From Actinomadura rayongensis (GTDB lineage Bacteria > Actinomycetota > Actinomycetes > Streptosporangiales > Streptosporangiaceae), in NCBI RefSeq assembly GCF_009831215.1, contig NZ_WUTW01000002.1, positions 1,590,479-1,654,478 on the forward strand: a stretch of 64,000 bases of DNA. The letters run 5' to 3'. The position numbers and the translations under genes are program-made. A model generated the notes under the pieces. It worked only from the letters and a program-made list of their open reading frames with translations. It had not been told where the DNA came from and did no database searches. Positions within the stretch are counted from its first letter, which is position 1. Every line of letters starts with the position of its first letter. Below, in pieces: positions 30,995 to 39,777 of the stretch.

Positions 30995-31360
30995 GTGGCA
31001 GAGAAGCGACTAGCGAAGCAGCCGGGTGGCCGAAAGCATGAGCTGAAGGTCCGGCTCACCGATGAACAGCGGGCGAAGGTGTCTCGGAGAGCCGACGCTT
31101 CCGGGGTGAGCATTTCCCGGCTGCTGGTTGAGGCGGCTCTGGCGGGTAGCGCGAGGACCGCGACCGAACGTCGGGCGATCGTGATCGAGCTGCTGGGGAC
31201 GCGCCGGCTCGTCGCTGCGATGGGGAATAACCTCAACCAGCTGGCGAGGATCGCCCACGCGACCGGAGAGGTCCCCGATCAGCTCCCCGCGACCCTGGAG
31301 GCGGTAGAGCGCGTCCTAGACCGTCTGGAGCGAGCAGCGTCGGAGTTGGCGCCGTCGTGA
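30995..31360 (+). CDS. MobC-like mobilisation accessory protein
   Basis: 121 residues from GTG 30995 after GGAAGAGG. HELKVRLTDEQRAKVSRRADASGVSISRLLVEAAL is a ribbon-helix-helix DNA-binding segment; LLGTRRLVAAMGNNLNQLARIAHATGEVPDQL is the characteristic MobC C-terminal motif. MobC binds oriT and helps relaxase open the strand. The stop overlaps the relaxase start (GTGA), as expected for a mobilisation operon. Confidence 0.88.
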   Translation: MAEKRLAKQPGGRKHELKVRLTDEQRAKVSRRADASGVSISRLLVEAALAGSARTATERRAIVIELLGTRRLVAAMGNNLNQLARIAHATGEVPDQLPATLEAVERVLDRLERAASELAPS

Positions 31361-32946
31361 TCGCGAACGTCGACATTAAGAAGCGGGGCGGCAGGCGAGT
31401 CTTCGGTAAGAAGCCGGTCGGGCTGGTGGTGTACCTGTTCGGGCCGGGCCGGTTCATTGAGCACACCAACCAGAGGGTGATCGCCGCGTCGGAGACGTTG
31501 GAGGTTCCGGACGGGGCTCGCCTGCACCATCTGACCCAGAGCGCAGAGATCAAGGCGCTGGGCCTGTCGCTGGACACACATCGCCGGGCGATGGGGATCA
31601 CTTTGCCGCAGGGCCATATCTGGCATTGCACGCTGTCCCTTCGCCCTGAGGAATCGACGCTGGCGCGGCGTCTGAGCGATGCGGCGTGGGCCGAGATCGC
31701 CCGGGCAACGATGAAGAAGATGGGCTTCGACTACGGAGACCAGGCCCCGTGCCGGTGGCTGGCGGTCCACCACGGCCAATCGGTGCGGGGCAATGAACAC
31801 GTCCACCTGGTCGTCAACCTCGTCCGCGAAGACGGCAGCACCGCGCGCCGGCCCCATGAGCTGCGCAAGCTCTCCGAGCTGTGCGCCGAGGTCGAGAACA
31901 CCGAGCGCTATGGGCTGGGCAAGGTCGGGGGCAGGTTGGGCAAGAACCGCGCCAGCGTGGGCAAGCCCGATGTGTCCCGGGCGCAGATCGAACATTCTCG
32001 CAGGGAAGGCAAGGCCGAACCGGACCAGATCCAGCTCGCGCGCTACGTCCGGGCGGCTCTCGCGGTTGCCCGGGACGAAGCCGAGTTCGTTCGGAGTCTG
32101 CGGGAGCTCGGCATCCTCGTGCGTCCCCGGTATGCCGTAGGTGGACGGAACCAGGTGGTCGGCTACTCCGTCGCGTTCAGGCCGAAACCCGGCCAGAAGA
32201 CGATCTGGTTCGGCGGCGGTCGGCTCCACCGCGAACTCACCCTCATTCGACTCCGCCAAGACCATTGGCCCGAGCAGAAGCCCGAGCAGAACCCCGAAAC
32301 TCGTGCGGCGTGGGCCGGCGCTAGCCCAGGCAAGGTCCTTCCTACCGGGGGCTACAACGCCGGGACGTGGAGACAGACCGTTGCCGTGCTCTCCGAGGTC
32401 CGCGCCCTGCTGATCACGGTTCCGGTAGATCAGCCCGCATTGTGGGCGCTTGCAGCGCGCGAGGCGGCCGGTGTGCTGTCGATGTGGTCCGTCCAGGTGG
32501 AACGCAACCGGCCGCGTACGCTTGCCCGCGCTGCCGACGTGCTTGCCCGTTCGGCGCAGTTCGCCCAAGCAGACGCCGATGTCCTTTCCCATCCAGGTCA
32601 CGGGCACGGCATCGGCCGCCAGAGCCGCCGGAAGGACGAGCGCTTCGATCTACGGGGTGTCGCCGTGGTCATCAGCACTGCATCAGCTGGAGCTGGAAGG
32701 AGCGGCGGCCAGATCGGGCTGCTACGCCAGATCGTCAGGCTTATGGAGACCATCAACGAAGCCGACCGCGCCCGTGGGCAAGCCCTCCACGTGATTGAAC
32801 AGGCCGAAGCCACGCATGGCCGACTCATCGAATTGCAAGAGCATTGGCTGAGCACGGCCAACGGTTTTTCAAGTGGAACTGGAGGAAGTCCGGGGGCTCG
32901 TCCTGCCCAGGTTTCCATGGTGTGGCAGCCTGGGGCGGAGATCTGA
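31357..32946 (+). CDS. Conjugative relaxase (MobA/VirD2-like)
   Basis: 529 residues from GTG 31357. The N-terminal 160 residues are a relaxase domain: Y26 in VVYLFGPGR is the likely nicking Tyr, H87 and H90 occur in GHIWHCTLSL, and VHHGQSVRGNEHVHLVVNL gives the metal-binding His triad (H139, H148, H150). The C-terminal part is helical, without a helicase or primase domain. It would nick oriT and pilot the strand through the VirD4-like coupling protein at 51466-53184. Start and stop look complete. Confidence 0.9.
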   Translation: MIANVDIKKRGGRRVFGKKPVGLVVYLFGPGRFIEHTNQRVIAASETLEVPDGARLHHLTQSAEIKALGLSLDTHRRAMGITLPQGHIWHCTLSLRPEESTLARRLSDAAWAEIARATMKKMGFDYGDQAPCRWLAVHHGQSVRGNEHVHLVVNLVREDGSTARRPHELRKLSELCAEVENTERYGLGKVGGRLGKNRASVGKPDVSRAQIEHSRREGKAEPDQIQLARYVRAALAVARDEAEFVRSLRELGILVRPRYAVGGRNQVVGYSVAFRPKPGQKTIWFGGGRLHRELTLIRLRQDHWPEQKPEQNPETRAAWAGASPGKVLPTGGYNAGTWRQTVAVLSEVRALLITVPVDQPALWALAAREAAGVLSMWSVQVERNRPRTLARAADVLARSAQFAQADADVLSHPGHGHGIGRQSRRKDERFDLRGVAVVISTASAGAGRSGGQIGLLRQIVRLMETINEADRARGQALHVIEQAEATHGRLIELQEHWLSTANGFSSGTGGSPGARPAQVSMVWQPGAEI

Positions 32947-32967
32947 CCAAGCAACGAACGCTAGACC

Positions 32968-33198
32968 CGCCTGTGCGACGAATTCGATCACCACCTCTCC
33001 GCGAACGCGCCCCGCACGCCGTCTGAGAAAGGTTCACTGACGGCCCGTGATCGGCATCACCCGCCAGCAGATCGCAGCGGACTGCTTTGCGTCGCTGACG
33101 CACGCGACGAGCTTGCCGACCAGCACCCCCGCGACCGTGAGATCCTCCAGGCCGAGGCCCGCGCGCACTACAATGCCGCCGCCATCGCCGGACCGTAG
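32968..33198 (+). pseudogene. Possible C-terminal coding remnant
   Basis: After a stop near 32967 an open frame reads LCDEFDHHLSANAP...VADARDELADQHPRD and EILQAEARAHYNAAAIAGP to a TAG at 33198. The residue mix looks coding, but there is no start codon of quality and no family is recognised. Possibly the tail of a gene lost behind the relaxase. Confidence 0.3.
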
Positions 33199-33238
33199 CC
33201 ACCGTCAGTCGTCGCCAAAATTAGGTGCCGTCCATCGC

Positions 33239-33835
33239 CTATGGCAGCTCCACCTTGATCGGCACGGTCCAGTCCGGCGAGCCTTCCTTGCGGCAGACCA
33301 ACTCAAGCACGAAAGGATGCTCTGCGCGCTCGGCCTGCCATGATTCGGCGGACACGGACTCGGACATCCAGTGGGCCGGCCGAGTGGGCTTCAGGACGAA
33401 CTGGCGGCGCTGGCCGACTCGAAGGGGGCCGCAATTGACGCTGCGGCCGTGCTCATCGGCGCCGTCTCCACCGTGGACGAACTGGTGGGTTGCCCAGACC
33501 TGTGCCGCGATCTCTTCGGCGGTCGGTCCGGCTGGGGATACCGGCGTGCGCCCGGGAATGTCGTCGCGAACGCTGATGGTGATGCCGTCAAGACCGCCTA
33601 GCTCGACCGGCCCGGACAGCTCGACCCACAGATCGACATGGTCTAGGTTGCCCGGCCGTGCGACGACGGTGAAGCGCGGAGTCAGTTCGCCGTGCCGACG
33701 GTCCGCTTCGATCCGGCTCGTCGCCTGGTCAGCCGTCGACGAGCGGTGCGCCGCCCTCCAGGCCAAGATGCTGATGCCGGTGCTGATGAAAGATGCGCTG
33801 AGGCCGGTGACGGCGATGGGATCCACGTCCGGCAC
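33239..33835 (-). CDS. Hypothetical membrane-anchored protein
   Basis: About 198 residues if started at GTG 33835; earlier starts to 33946 are possible. An N-terminal hydrophobic stretch (PIAVTGLSASFISTGISILAW) is followed by a soluble domain with beta strands (RFTVVARPGNLDHVDLWVELSGPVELGGLDGITISVRDD, FVLELVCRKEGSPDWTVPIKVELP). This plan, one helix then a beta domain, is common in actinobacterial hypothetical proteins; role unknown. Confidence 0.6.
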   Translation of the reverse strand: MPDVDPIAVTGLSASFISTGISILAWRAAHRSSTADQATSRIEADRRHGELTPRFTVVARPGNLDHVDLWVELSGPVELGGLDGITISVRDDIPGRTPVSPAGPTAEEIAAQVWATHQFVHGGDGADEHGRSVNCGPLRVGQRRQFVLKPTRPAHWMSESVSAESWQAERAEHPFVLELVCRKEGSPDWTVPIKVELP

Positions 33836-33962
33836 CGTAGCGGCGAGGCCATCGGTCGGACGGCGATTTTCCGACTGCCGTCTGGTGAACCGGTGCCGGG
33901 GACGGGTAGCCCTTACGGGGCGCCAATGTTCGAACATGGCAGGCACCCTGCGCGCCAGCCGA

Positions 33963-35063
33963 TCAGACTTTCAGCGCCTCATCGATCATGGTACGGACGA
34001 CGGTGTTGAGGGTGCGTGGGTCGCAGTTTTTCAAACGTTCGAGTTTCTGAACGGCTTCGTCGTCGCTCAGTGAGGCGGCCCATGCGCTGAGAGCCTGGCC
34101 GTGCTGTGCGCCGTCGGGGTGCGTGCGCAGGAGGTCAGGGAGCGCCTCGCGGGCGATCCCAGCTTTAAGGATTTCGTCGAGGCGGTCTGCGGCGGGAACA
34201 GGGTCCGCTGCCGCGAGCGCAGTGCCGAAATCGGCATGGCCGACTGTGATGTCCAAGTGGGGCGGCAGCGGATCGACCTCGGTTGTGCCGGTGATCAGCA
34301 TGGGCAGGGCGATCCGGCGAACCCAGGATTCAAGGTCGCGCAGTTCGTGGATCAGGATGTGCCACGTACGAGAATGGGGACGCAAGATCGAAACTTTAGG
34401 AAACAGACTCCCTGTGGAGATGCGGCCGACCGGACCTCTAGCCAAAATATCGCCGACTTGGATGGGGTGGCCGGGAGGCTCAACAACTTGAAATCCATCG
34501 GAGGGTTGGTCGGGAATCGTGGCGCCGACCTGGACGGCCGCGACCGCTGGCGCACGGTGCTTGGAGTGGTTAGTGTACTCGGCCAGAACCTTCAGCGGGT
34601 GGGCGTCGGAGTCCCTGCGCTGGAACGGCTGCAAATGAGCGATCCGCCGGTACAGATCCGTCTCGGGCTGTAGGACCGCAATCTCCTTCCTTGGCTTCCT
34701 CGTCGCCCAGTCGCGGAGCTTGTCGGCGGCCAGCGTGGCGGGTATCTCCAGGCTGCGAGCCTGCTCGTTGGTCAGCGGTACCTCGACCCGGTGCTCGACC
34801 TCGGCGTACAGGACATGTTCCAGGGTTGACCGCAGTTGGTTGAGCGCGTCCGAGGTCAACCGCGCCACGGCCTGCGGGAGGGGAGCCACCCCGGTCACCG
34901 TCAGGGCGACGGTGGTGCCGGAGACGACGTCGTCCAAGGTCACCGTCCCTTTACGAGTGTGTTCGAGCACGAGGCGGCCAGCGCGTTCGATCAGGTTGTC
35001 GGCATGCGCGAGGCTGTAGGCGGCATGCTGCTGGTGTTCGGGTATCCAGGCGTAGCGGTCCAC
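33963..35063 (-). CDS. Hypothetical protein with HEPN-like segment
   Basis: 366 residues from GTG 35063. The segment SDALNQLRSTLEHVLYAEVEHRV (about 71-93) contains R-x4-H in the form LRSTLEH, a pattern seen in HEPN-like abundant actinobacterial proteins. The rest is unrecognised; TNHSKHRAPAVAAV lies near residue 165 and the C-terminal 100 residues are helical. It stands between the relaxase group and the Tad operon on the opposite strand to the relaxase. Confidence 0.6.
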   Translation of the reverse strand: MDRYAWIPEHQQHAAYSLAHADNLIERAGRLVLEHTRKGTVTLDDVVSGTTVALTVTGVAPLPQAVARLTSDALNQLRSTLEHVLYAEVEHRVEVPLTNEQARSLEIPATLAADKLRDWATRKPRKEIAVLQPETDLYRRIAHLQPFQRRDSDAHPLKVLAEYTNHSKHRAPAVAAVQVGATIPDQPSDGFQVVEPPGHPIQVGDILARGPVGRISTGSLFPKVSILRPHSRTWHILIHELRDLESWVRRIALPMLITGTTEVDPLPPHLDITVGHADFGTALAAADPVPAADRLDEILKAGIAREALPDLLRTHPDGAQHGQALSAWAASLSDDEAVQKLERLKNCDPRTLNTVVRTMIDEALKV

Positions 35064-35284
35064 GGCGAGAGCGTAGCCGGGATGCGGCGGCGACCGCGGT
35101 CCAATCCGAGCCGGTACGTGGTAAATCGGTCGGGTCGGCGAAGATCGGCCAGGCGGTCACGGTGCTCTTCGCGCCAGATCCGCAGCTGTCGCACTTTCTT
35201 TGGCTGCCAAGGGTGGATGCGCAAAGAATTGTGGATCGCGGACTCCATAGAGTGCGGACCTGTGCTCATTGTTTGCATATTTGA
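35064..35284. other. Short intergenic stretch
   Basis: About 220 nt between minus-strand genes; a local fall in GC around 35260-35300. No gene with a good start is evident. Confidence 0.35.
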
Positions 35285-38254
35285 TTACAGACTTGTGGGT
35301 CTTGAAGACTTGCGTTCTTGGAAGGGATTGTTTAGGTAGCGGTCGAGGAGTTCTGCTGTCTCGGGTTCCATTTCGAGGCCGAGGTCGTGGAGGCTGCGGA
35401 GGAGTCGTTCGGCGGCGTCGTTGAGGCCCTGGCGGTTGCCGGCTTGGTGCTCGGCGCGGAACCAGTCTCGGTAGAGCAGCTCGGATCCGGGTTCGATGTC
35501 GAGGCCCTTGGTGACGACTGTGCGGGCGGCGGCGTAGCGTCCGGCGTCGAGGTTTATGAGTGCGAGGACGTGGGCGACGTCCACGATTCCGGCGATCATC
35601 TCTTGCTTGATGTGCTCGGCCCAGACGTAGCGGTCCGGTCCGGCCGAGGCGAACGGCCGTCCCTTGACGAGGGCGAAAGCTCGTTGCAGGTCGTGTTCGC
35701 CGACTTCAGCGTTGCCCTTGGCGAGAGCGCGTAGGCCCCGGGTGGCCAGGTTCTCGAAGTCGGTCCAGTCGCAGCCGATGTTCTCGATCGAGTAGATCTG
35801 CCGGTTGCGTTGGGTCGGCACGTAGTTGTTGCCATCGGAATCCTTCCCGAGCCAGGCGCGGAGTCGGGAGACGTTGGATACGCGCGTCGAGGCCGACCAT
35901 GCGCCGCGTGCTCCGCCCAGGGCACGGCTGAGCTGTTCGCCGCTGGGGTTCTCGCCGAGGCGAAGGAATACCGCCAGTTCGACCAGGAGTCCCCGCTTGC
36001 CGGGCTCCAGGTCGTTGACGTCCCGTCCCTGGACTTCGATGCGGCCGAGCACTCGGATGTACGGCGTTGCCGTGGCGTCCTGCGACGGCTCGGTGGCCTC
36101 GTTCTCCTGCGAGGACTCGGTGAGCTCGCTGGTCTCTGGCGTCTTTGCGGGTTCGGCTGGGGTCGAAGTCGCCGAGTTTTGAGGGAGGGCCGGCTCTTTC
36201 GAGGATTGCAGTGCGGGGAGGAGGACGAGTGCAGGTCGAGAGGCGTGCGTCTCGGGGTGTTCGCTGTGGTCGTCCGGCTCGGGTGGGACGTCGCGCCACC
36301 GAGGGTCGGGGATGCTTTCGACGTCGCTCGCGGCGGTGAAGTCGTCGAGGAGTTCCTCGTAGGACGGCGAGGTGACGCGGTGCAGGGCGATCGGCGCGAC
36401 GCCAGGCAGGTTGACGAGCTCGCCGGACGCCGCTGGAAGGACGAGTCCGGCGGTGGTGGCCGTTCCTTCGCCGGGCACGCGGACCATGGCGCCCAGCGCG
36501 CCTTGACCGGGGATCAGCGCTTGAAGTGCGGCGAACTGGTCGTTGTCGAAGGCCACCACGGAAAGTAGAACCACGGGGTTCCAGGCTCCTTCCGCGACGG
36601 CGGTGGCGCGTGCGTGCCGGGCCTGGCTCAGCTCGGCGTCGGCAAGGCTTTCCGCAACGTCGCGGGCGTGGTTCTCCAGGTGGGCAAGCGCGTCGGCAAC
36701 CGTGCTCATGTACTTGAGTCGTCCGCTGGAGAGGACGGCGGGCAGTTCGGGCACGAATCCGACGACGAGGATGTCCAGGTGATCGGCCAGCCGGCTCGTT
36801 GCCAGTTCGACGGCCGCGGCGGTCAGGACCTCTACGGTGTCCTCCGGGCTTCCGACCAGGCCGATGGTGCCGACGACCTCCAAGTCGACGAGCACCGCGG
36901 AACGGTCTCCGGCCGAACCTAGCGTGACCAGCGTCGGATAGGGAGCCGGGCCTTCGCCGAGCTCGTCGGCGGGCAGGACCTGTTCCGGATCCAGGACCAG
37001 TGTCCCTTCGCCCGCGCTCTGAAACGGCGAGGTGGGTAGCGCGGCGGGGATGTCGTCCGAGAGGAAGAGTTCGATGTCCCGGTCGTGAAGCTTGATCCCC
37101 CGAATCCGGGGAAGAGCGCCGCCGGCCTCGCAGACGTGCTTGCCCAGGGTCCGCAGGGACCGGTCCAAGAGCTCGGCGACGTCTGGGGTTTCGCTCGTCC
37201 GGATGGTCCATTCGCTGTCGCTCATGGCCTCGGGCATCCGGATGCGTTGTCCGGGCTTGCGTCGCCGTTGCTGGATCAATCGCTTCATCGCAAGGAGCCC
37301 GACGAGGCCGGAAGCCGCCAGGCCGCTGTAGAGCATCGCGGCGGGAACCGTCGAATCGGTTTGCTCTGCCGGGACCGCCTTCACCTCCGGAGAGGCGGGC
37401 GCGGCTGCTGGTGGAGTGGGTGCATCTGTTGGCGGGTTGGGCGTGGGCGCAGGTGGTGATGCGTGTGGCGTGGGTGTGTCTGCCGGGTGTTCGCCTCTGT
37501 CCGTCGTGCTCTGGTGCCCCGAAGATTTCGTCTTTTTTTGTCCGTGCTCGCCGTGGGGTGCGGGCTTCTTTTTGACCGGCTCGTCTCGTGGAATCGCGAG
37601 CCTTTCGCCGGGGTGGATGAGGCGGGGGTTCGTCAGCTTGGGTATGCCCCTCGGCTGCTTGATATCCCTGCTGGCGTTGAAGACTTCCTTGTAGCGATCT
37701 CCGTCACCGAGCTCTTCCTCTGCGATCCCCCAAAGGCTTTCGCCCGGCCTCACGACATGGATCGTCGGGAGATCGTGGTTCTTCTGGTCAGCTGCCTGTG
37801 GAGCGGGCGCCTCTGTCGACGGCGCCCTTTCTGCGGCGTGCGCAGGGGAGGTCGCAGCGGTTGCCGCCTGAGCCGAAGCAGCGGTGAACGCCATCGCGAT
37901 CGAGGCGATCAGATACGCAGCAAGGCGCTGAGTCCCGTTCAACGCGGGCAGAGAGGGGGCCTGCCGACCTCGAAGGAACGCAGCAAGCTCCGTCAGGCAG
38001 CTCAACGCGAACGCGCCCCAGGCGAGCCAGGTGATGATCTCGACCGCGCCGATGAACAACGAACCGTCATCGCGGCTGGTCAGGCCCGAGGCAACCCCGT
38101 CGACTGTCGGTACATGATCCGGCACGGGAGACCCGGCCAGGAGAAGCAATGCCAGCGGGATGCCTATGAGAAGCGTCCCCAAGAGCAGCAGGGCGAGCGC
38201 GCCGCGGAGAATGATTCCGGCTGACCTTGCGGGACGTTGGGATGTGGAGGTCAT
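35285..38254 (-). CDS. Membrane-anchored LysM-BTAD regulator of the Tad operon
   Basis: 989 residues from ATG 38254, overlapping the TadG stop (ATGA), with GGAGAAGG upstream. Three hydrophobic segments within the first 125 residues, then a LysM domain (about 160-210: IHVVRPGESLWGIAEEEL...NPRLIHPGERLAIP), a long Lys/Pro/Thr-rich linker, a further helix (about 303-325), a large middle domain, and from about 730 YIRVLGRIEVQGRD to the end a winged helix plus BTAD of SARP type (RAFALVKGRPFASAG..., YAAARTVVTKGLDIEPGSELLYRDW). LysM suggests peptidoglycan contact, BTAD signalling or assembly. Such LysM-BTAD proteins accompany Tad loci in actinobacteria. Confidence 0.85.
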   Translation of the reverse strand: MTSTSQRPARSAGIILRGALALLLLGTLLIGIPLALLLLAGSPVPDHVPTVDGVASGLTSRDDGSLFIGAVEIITWLAWGAFALSCLTELAAFLRGRQAPSLPALNGTQRLAAYLIASIAMAFTAASAQAATAATSPAHAAERAPSTEAPAPQAADQKNHDLPTIHVVRPGESLWGIAEEELGDGDRYKEVFNASRDIKQPRGIPKLTNPRLIHPGERLAIPRDEPVKKKPAPHGEHGQKKTKSSGHQSTTDRGEHPADTPTPHASPPAPTPNPPTDAPTPPAAAPASPEVKAVPAEQTDSTVPAAMLYSGLAASGLVGLLAMKRLIQQRRRKPGQRIRMPEAMSDSEWTIRTSETPDVAELLDRSLRTLGKHVCEAGGALPRIRGIKLHDRDIELFLSDDIPAALPTSPFQSAGEGTLVLDPEQVLPADELGEGPAPYPTLVTLGSAGDRSAVLVDLEVVGTIGLVGSPEDTVEVLTAAAVELATSRLADHLDILVVGFVPELPAVLSSGRLKYMSTVADALAHLENHARDVAESLADAELSQARHARATAVAEGAWNPVVLLSVVAFDNDQFAALQALIPGQGALGAMVRVPGEGTATTAGLVLPAASGELVNLPGVAPIALHRVTSPSYEELLDDFTAASDVESIPDPRWRDVPPEPDDHSEHPETHASRPALVLLPALQSSKEPALPQNSATSTPAEPAKTPETSELTESSQENEATEPSQDATATPYIRVLGRIEVQGRDVNDLEPGKRGLLVELAVFLRLGENPSGEQLSRALGGARGAWSASTRVSNVSRLRAWLGKDSDGNNYVPTQRNRQIYSIENIGCDWTDFENLATRGLRALAKGNAEVGEHDLQRAFALVKGRPFASAGPDRYVWAEHIKQEMIAGIVDVAHVLALINLDAGRYAAARTVVTKGLDIEPGSELLYRDWFRAEHQAGNRQGLNDAAERLLRSLHDLGLEMEPETAELLDRYLNNPFQERKSSRPTSL

Positions 38255-38703
38255 TGGCCTTCTCCGTTCACGCCGTGGACCAGGTCGGCTTCGGCGGTCT
38301 TGGTGACGGTGACGTTGTCGATCCCGATCGCCTGGATGATGAGGGTGGGTCTGGTGATGGTGACCGTGACGCGGACGCTTTGGCCGTCGTCCACGACAGC
38401 GGCGGTCCCGGTGTATCCGCCGCTCGTGAGGTAGTGGTTGGCGGCGGCGATTGCGTCGTCGGCGCTGACCCGCCAGGCACCGTTCGCCCGCAGTTGATCG
38501 GTGTCGAGCTGGCCGGCGCCTGCTCGTGCTGCTTCTTCGGCGACGGCGGTTGCTTCGCTGGCGGCGCGCAGTTTGCGCCCGCCGTCTGCGACGAGGCCAG
38601 CCGCGAGGATGATCGCGATGGCGGTGGTGATCACGAAGAGGCTGATACCGCCCCGGTCGTTGTCCGCCATGAGCGCCGTTCGGTACCGCAGAAAGTTGAT
38701 CAT
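38251..38703 (-). CDS. TadG-like pilus protein
   Basis: 150 residues, ATG 38703. Prepilin-like NDRGGISLFVITTAIAIILAAGLVADGGRKL: a Gly followed by a hydrophobic helix but Phe in place of the Glu at +5, typical of TadG (Tad_Flp_assembly) proteins. The soluble tail (VTVTITRPTLIIQAIGIDNVTVTKTAEADLV) is beta-rich. It overlaps the LysM-BTAD gene. Confidence 0.82.
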   Translation of the reverse strand: MINFLRYRTALMADNDRGGISLFVITTAIAIILAAGLVADGGRKLRAASEATAVAEEAARAGAGQLDTDQLRANGAWRVSADDAIAAANHYLTSGGYTGTAAVVDDGQSVRVTVTITRPTLIIQAIGIDNVTVTKTAEADLVHGVNGEGQ

Positions 38704-38706
38704 GTT

Positions 38707-39132
38707 CTAGGCCCGGTAGGGGTCGATGGGCGAGGTGAAGGTGGCTCGCAGGGTTGTCGAGCCGGGAACGCCTGGAAGCGCGATGTCGGCCAGGTCGACC
38801 GTGCAGACGACGGTGACGGTCACGACCGCGCGTTCTCCCGGTTCTCGGTTCAGGCCGTCGGCGTTGACGTCGACCTGGGGAGCGCAACGGAGGTCGCCGC
38901 GCCGCAACGCGGCCAAGGCACTGGTGCGGGCGGAGTTCTGGGCGTCGTCAACGGTGCGCGAGAGCGACGCCTGCCGTGCTGCGTCGCGGGCAGCGGCTTC
39001 TACCGCGCCGTGGGCGATCGTCGCCCGGCCGAAGGCGACGACGAGGACGATGCCCAGCAGCGTGACCGGCGCGAGGATGACGGTTTCGAGCGCCATCGAC
39101 CCCCGGTCGGAGTTCTTCGTCCGGCCGCTCAT
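38707..39132 (-). CDS. TadE-like pseudopilin
   Basis: 141 residues. DRGSMALETVILAPVTLLGIVLVVAFGR has Gly at the cut site and Glu at +5, the TadE signature for prepilin peptidase. The exported part has a Cys pair (LRCAPQ, VVCTVD). It overlaps the second TadE gene by 4 nt. Confidence 0.85.
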   Translation of the reverse strand: MSGRTKNSDRGSMALETVILAPVTLLGIVLVVAFGRATIAHGAVEAAARDAARQASLSRTVDDAQNSARTSALAALRRGDLRCAPQVDVNADGLNREPGERAVVTVTVVCTVDLADIALPGVPGSTTLRATFTSPIDPYRA

Positions 39133-39545
39133 GGAGCGCCCGGAACGGTGAAGCGCTCGCGCGGTGCGCGAGCGGTCTGGCTGATGGACAGGGTCAGACC
39201 GGGGACGAGGGAGACCGCCTCGCCGGTCACCGTGATCTCGACCGTGTCGGCGTTCCCGCCGAGCGTCGCCTTCGGCTGGATGAGGATGCCGTCACCCGAC
39301 TCGATCGCGAACCTTCGCGCGGCTTGGACACCGTCGCCCGGCTCCGCATGGGTGCGGGCGACCCGAACGCCTTCTTCGGCAGCCGACAGAGCGATGTTCC
39401 TCGCGTGGAACCACAGCCCCGCGTTGAGCGCGACCAGGACGGCCAAGAGCACGGAGGGGAAGACGATCAGGAATTCGAGGCTCATCGCGCCCCGATCCCG
39501 TGCCCGAGTTCCTTTGCTCCCCGGATCCTGCCGTCGGATGGTCAC
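39129..39545 (-). CDS. TadE-like pseudopilin (second)
   Basis: 138 residues from GTG 39545, 4 nt after the Flp-like gene. RDRGAMSLEFLIVFPSVLLAVLVALNAGLWF: cleavage after Gly with Glu at +5. The rest (VEITVTGEAVSLVPGLTLSISQTARAP) is beta-rich. The upstream extension to 39653 would overlap the Flp gene and is rejected. Confidence 0.83.
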   Translation of the reverse strand: MTIRRQDPGSKGTRARDRGAMSLEFLIVFPSVLLAVLVALNAGLWFHARNIALSAAEEGVRVARTHAEPGDGVQAARRFAIESGDGILIQPKATLGGNADTVEITVTGEAVSLVPGLTLSISQTARAPRERFTVPGAP

Positions 39546-39549
39546 GCCG

Positions 39550-39777
39550 CTAGCCCCCGAGGTTGGCGAGGAGTTCGCGGATCCGGCCGCCGTAGGCGAC
39601 CGCGACGACGCCGGCCGCGACGACCAGGAAGCCGACGACGAGCAGCCATTCAAGGCTCAGCCCGCCCTTGTCGTTGGCCCCGTTGAGGAGCGCGTCGCGC
39701 CGAGCACGCAACAGGTCGGACACCCAACCGGCGAGAACGAAGATGCGCATGAGATGGCCTTTCATGGGTCTGTTCAT
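39550..39777 (-). CDS. Flp-like major pilin candidate
   Basis: 75 residues from ATG 39777, overlapping the TadC stop (ATGA); starts at 39765 or 39750 (with AAAGG) are possible. NDKGGLSLEWLLVVGFLVVAAGVVAVAYGG: cutting after the first Gly places Glu at +5, leaving a mature chain of about 40 residues that is nearly all helix. Size and position between TadC and the pseudopilins fit the Flp pilin. Confidence 0.75.
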   Translation of the reverse strand: MNRPMKGHLMRIFVLAGWVSDLLRARRDALLNGANDKGGLSLEWLLVVGFLVVAAGVVAVAYGGRIRELLANLGG

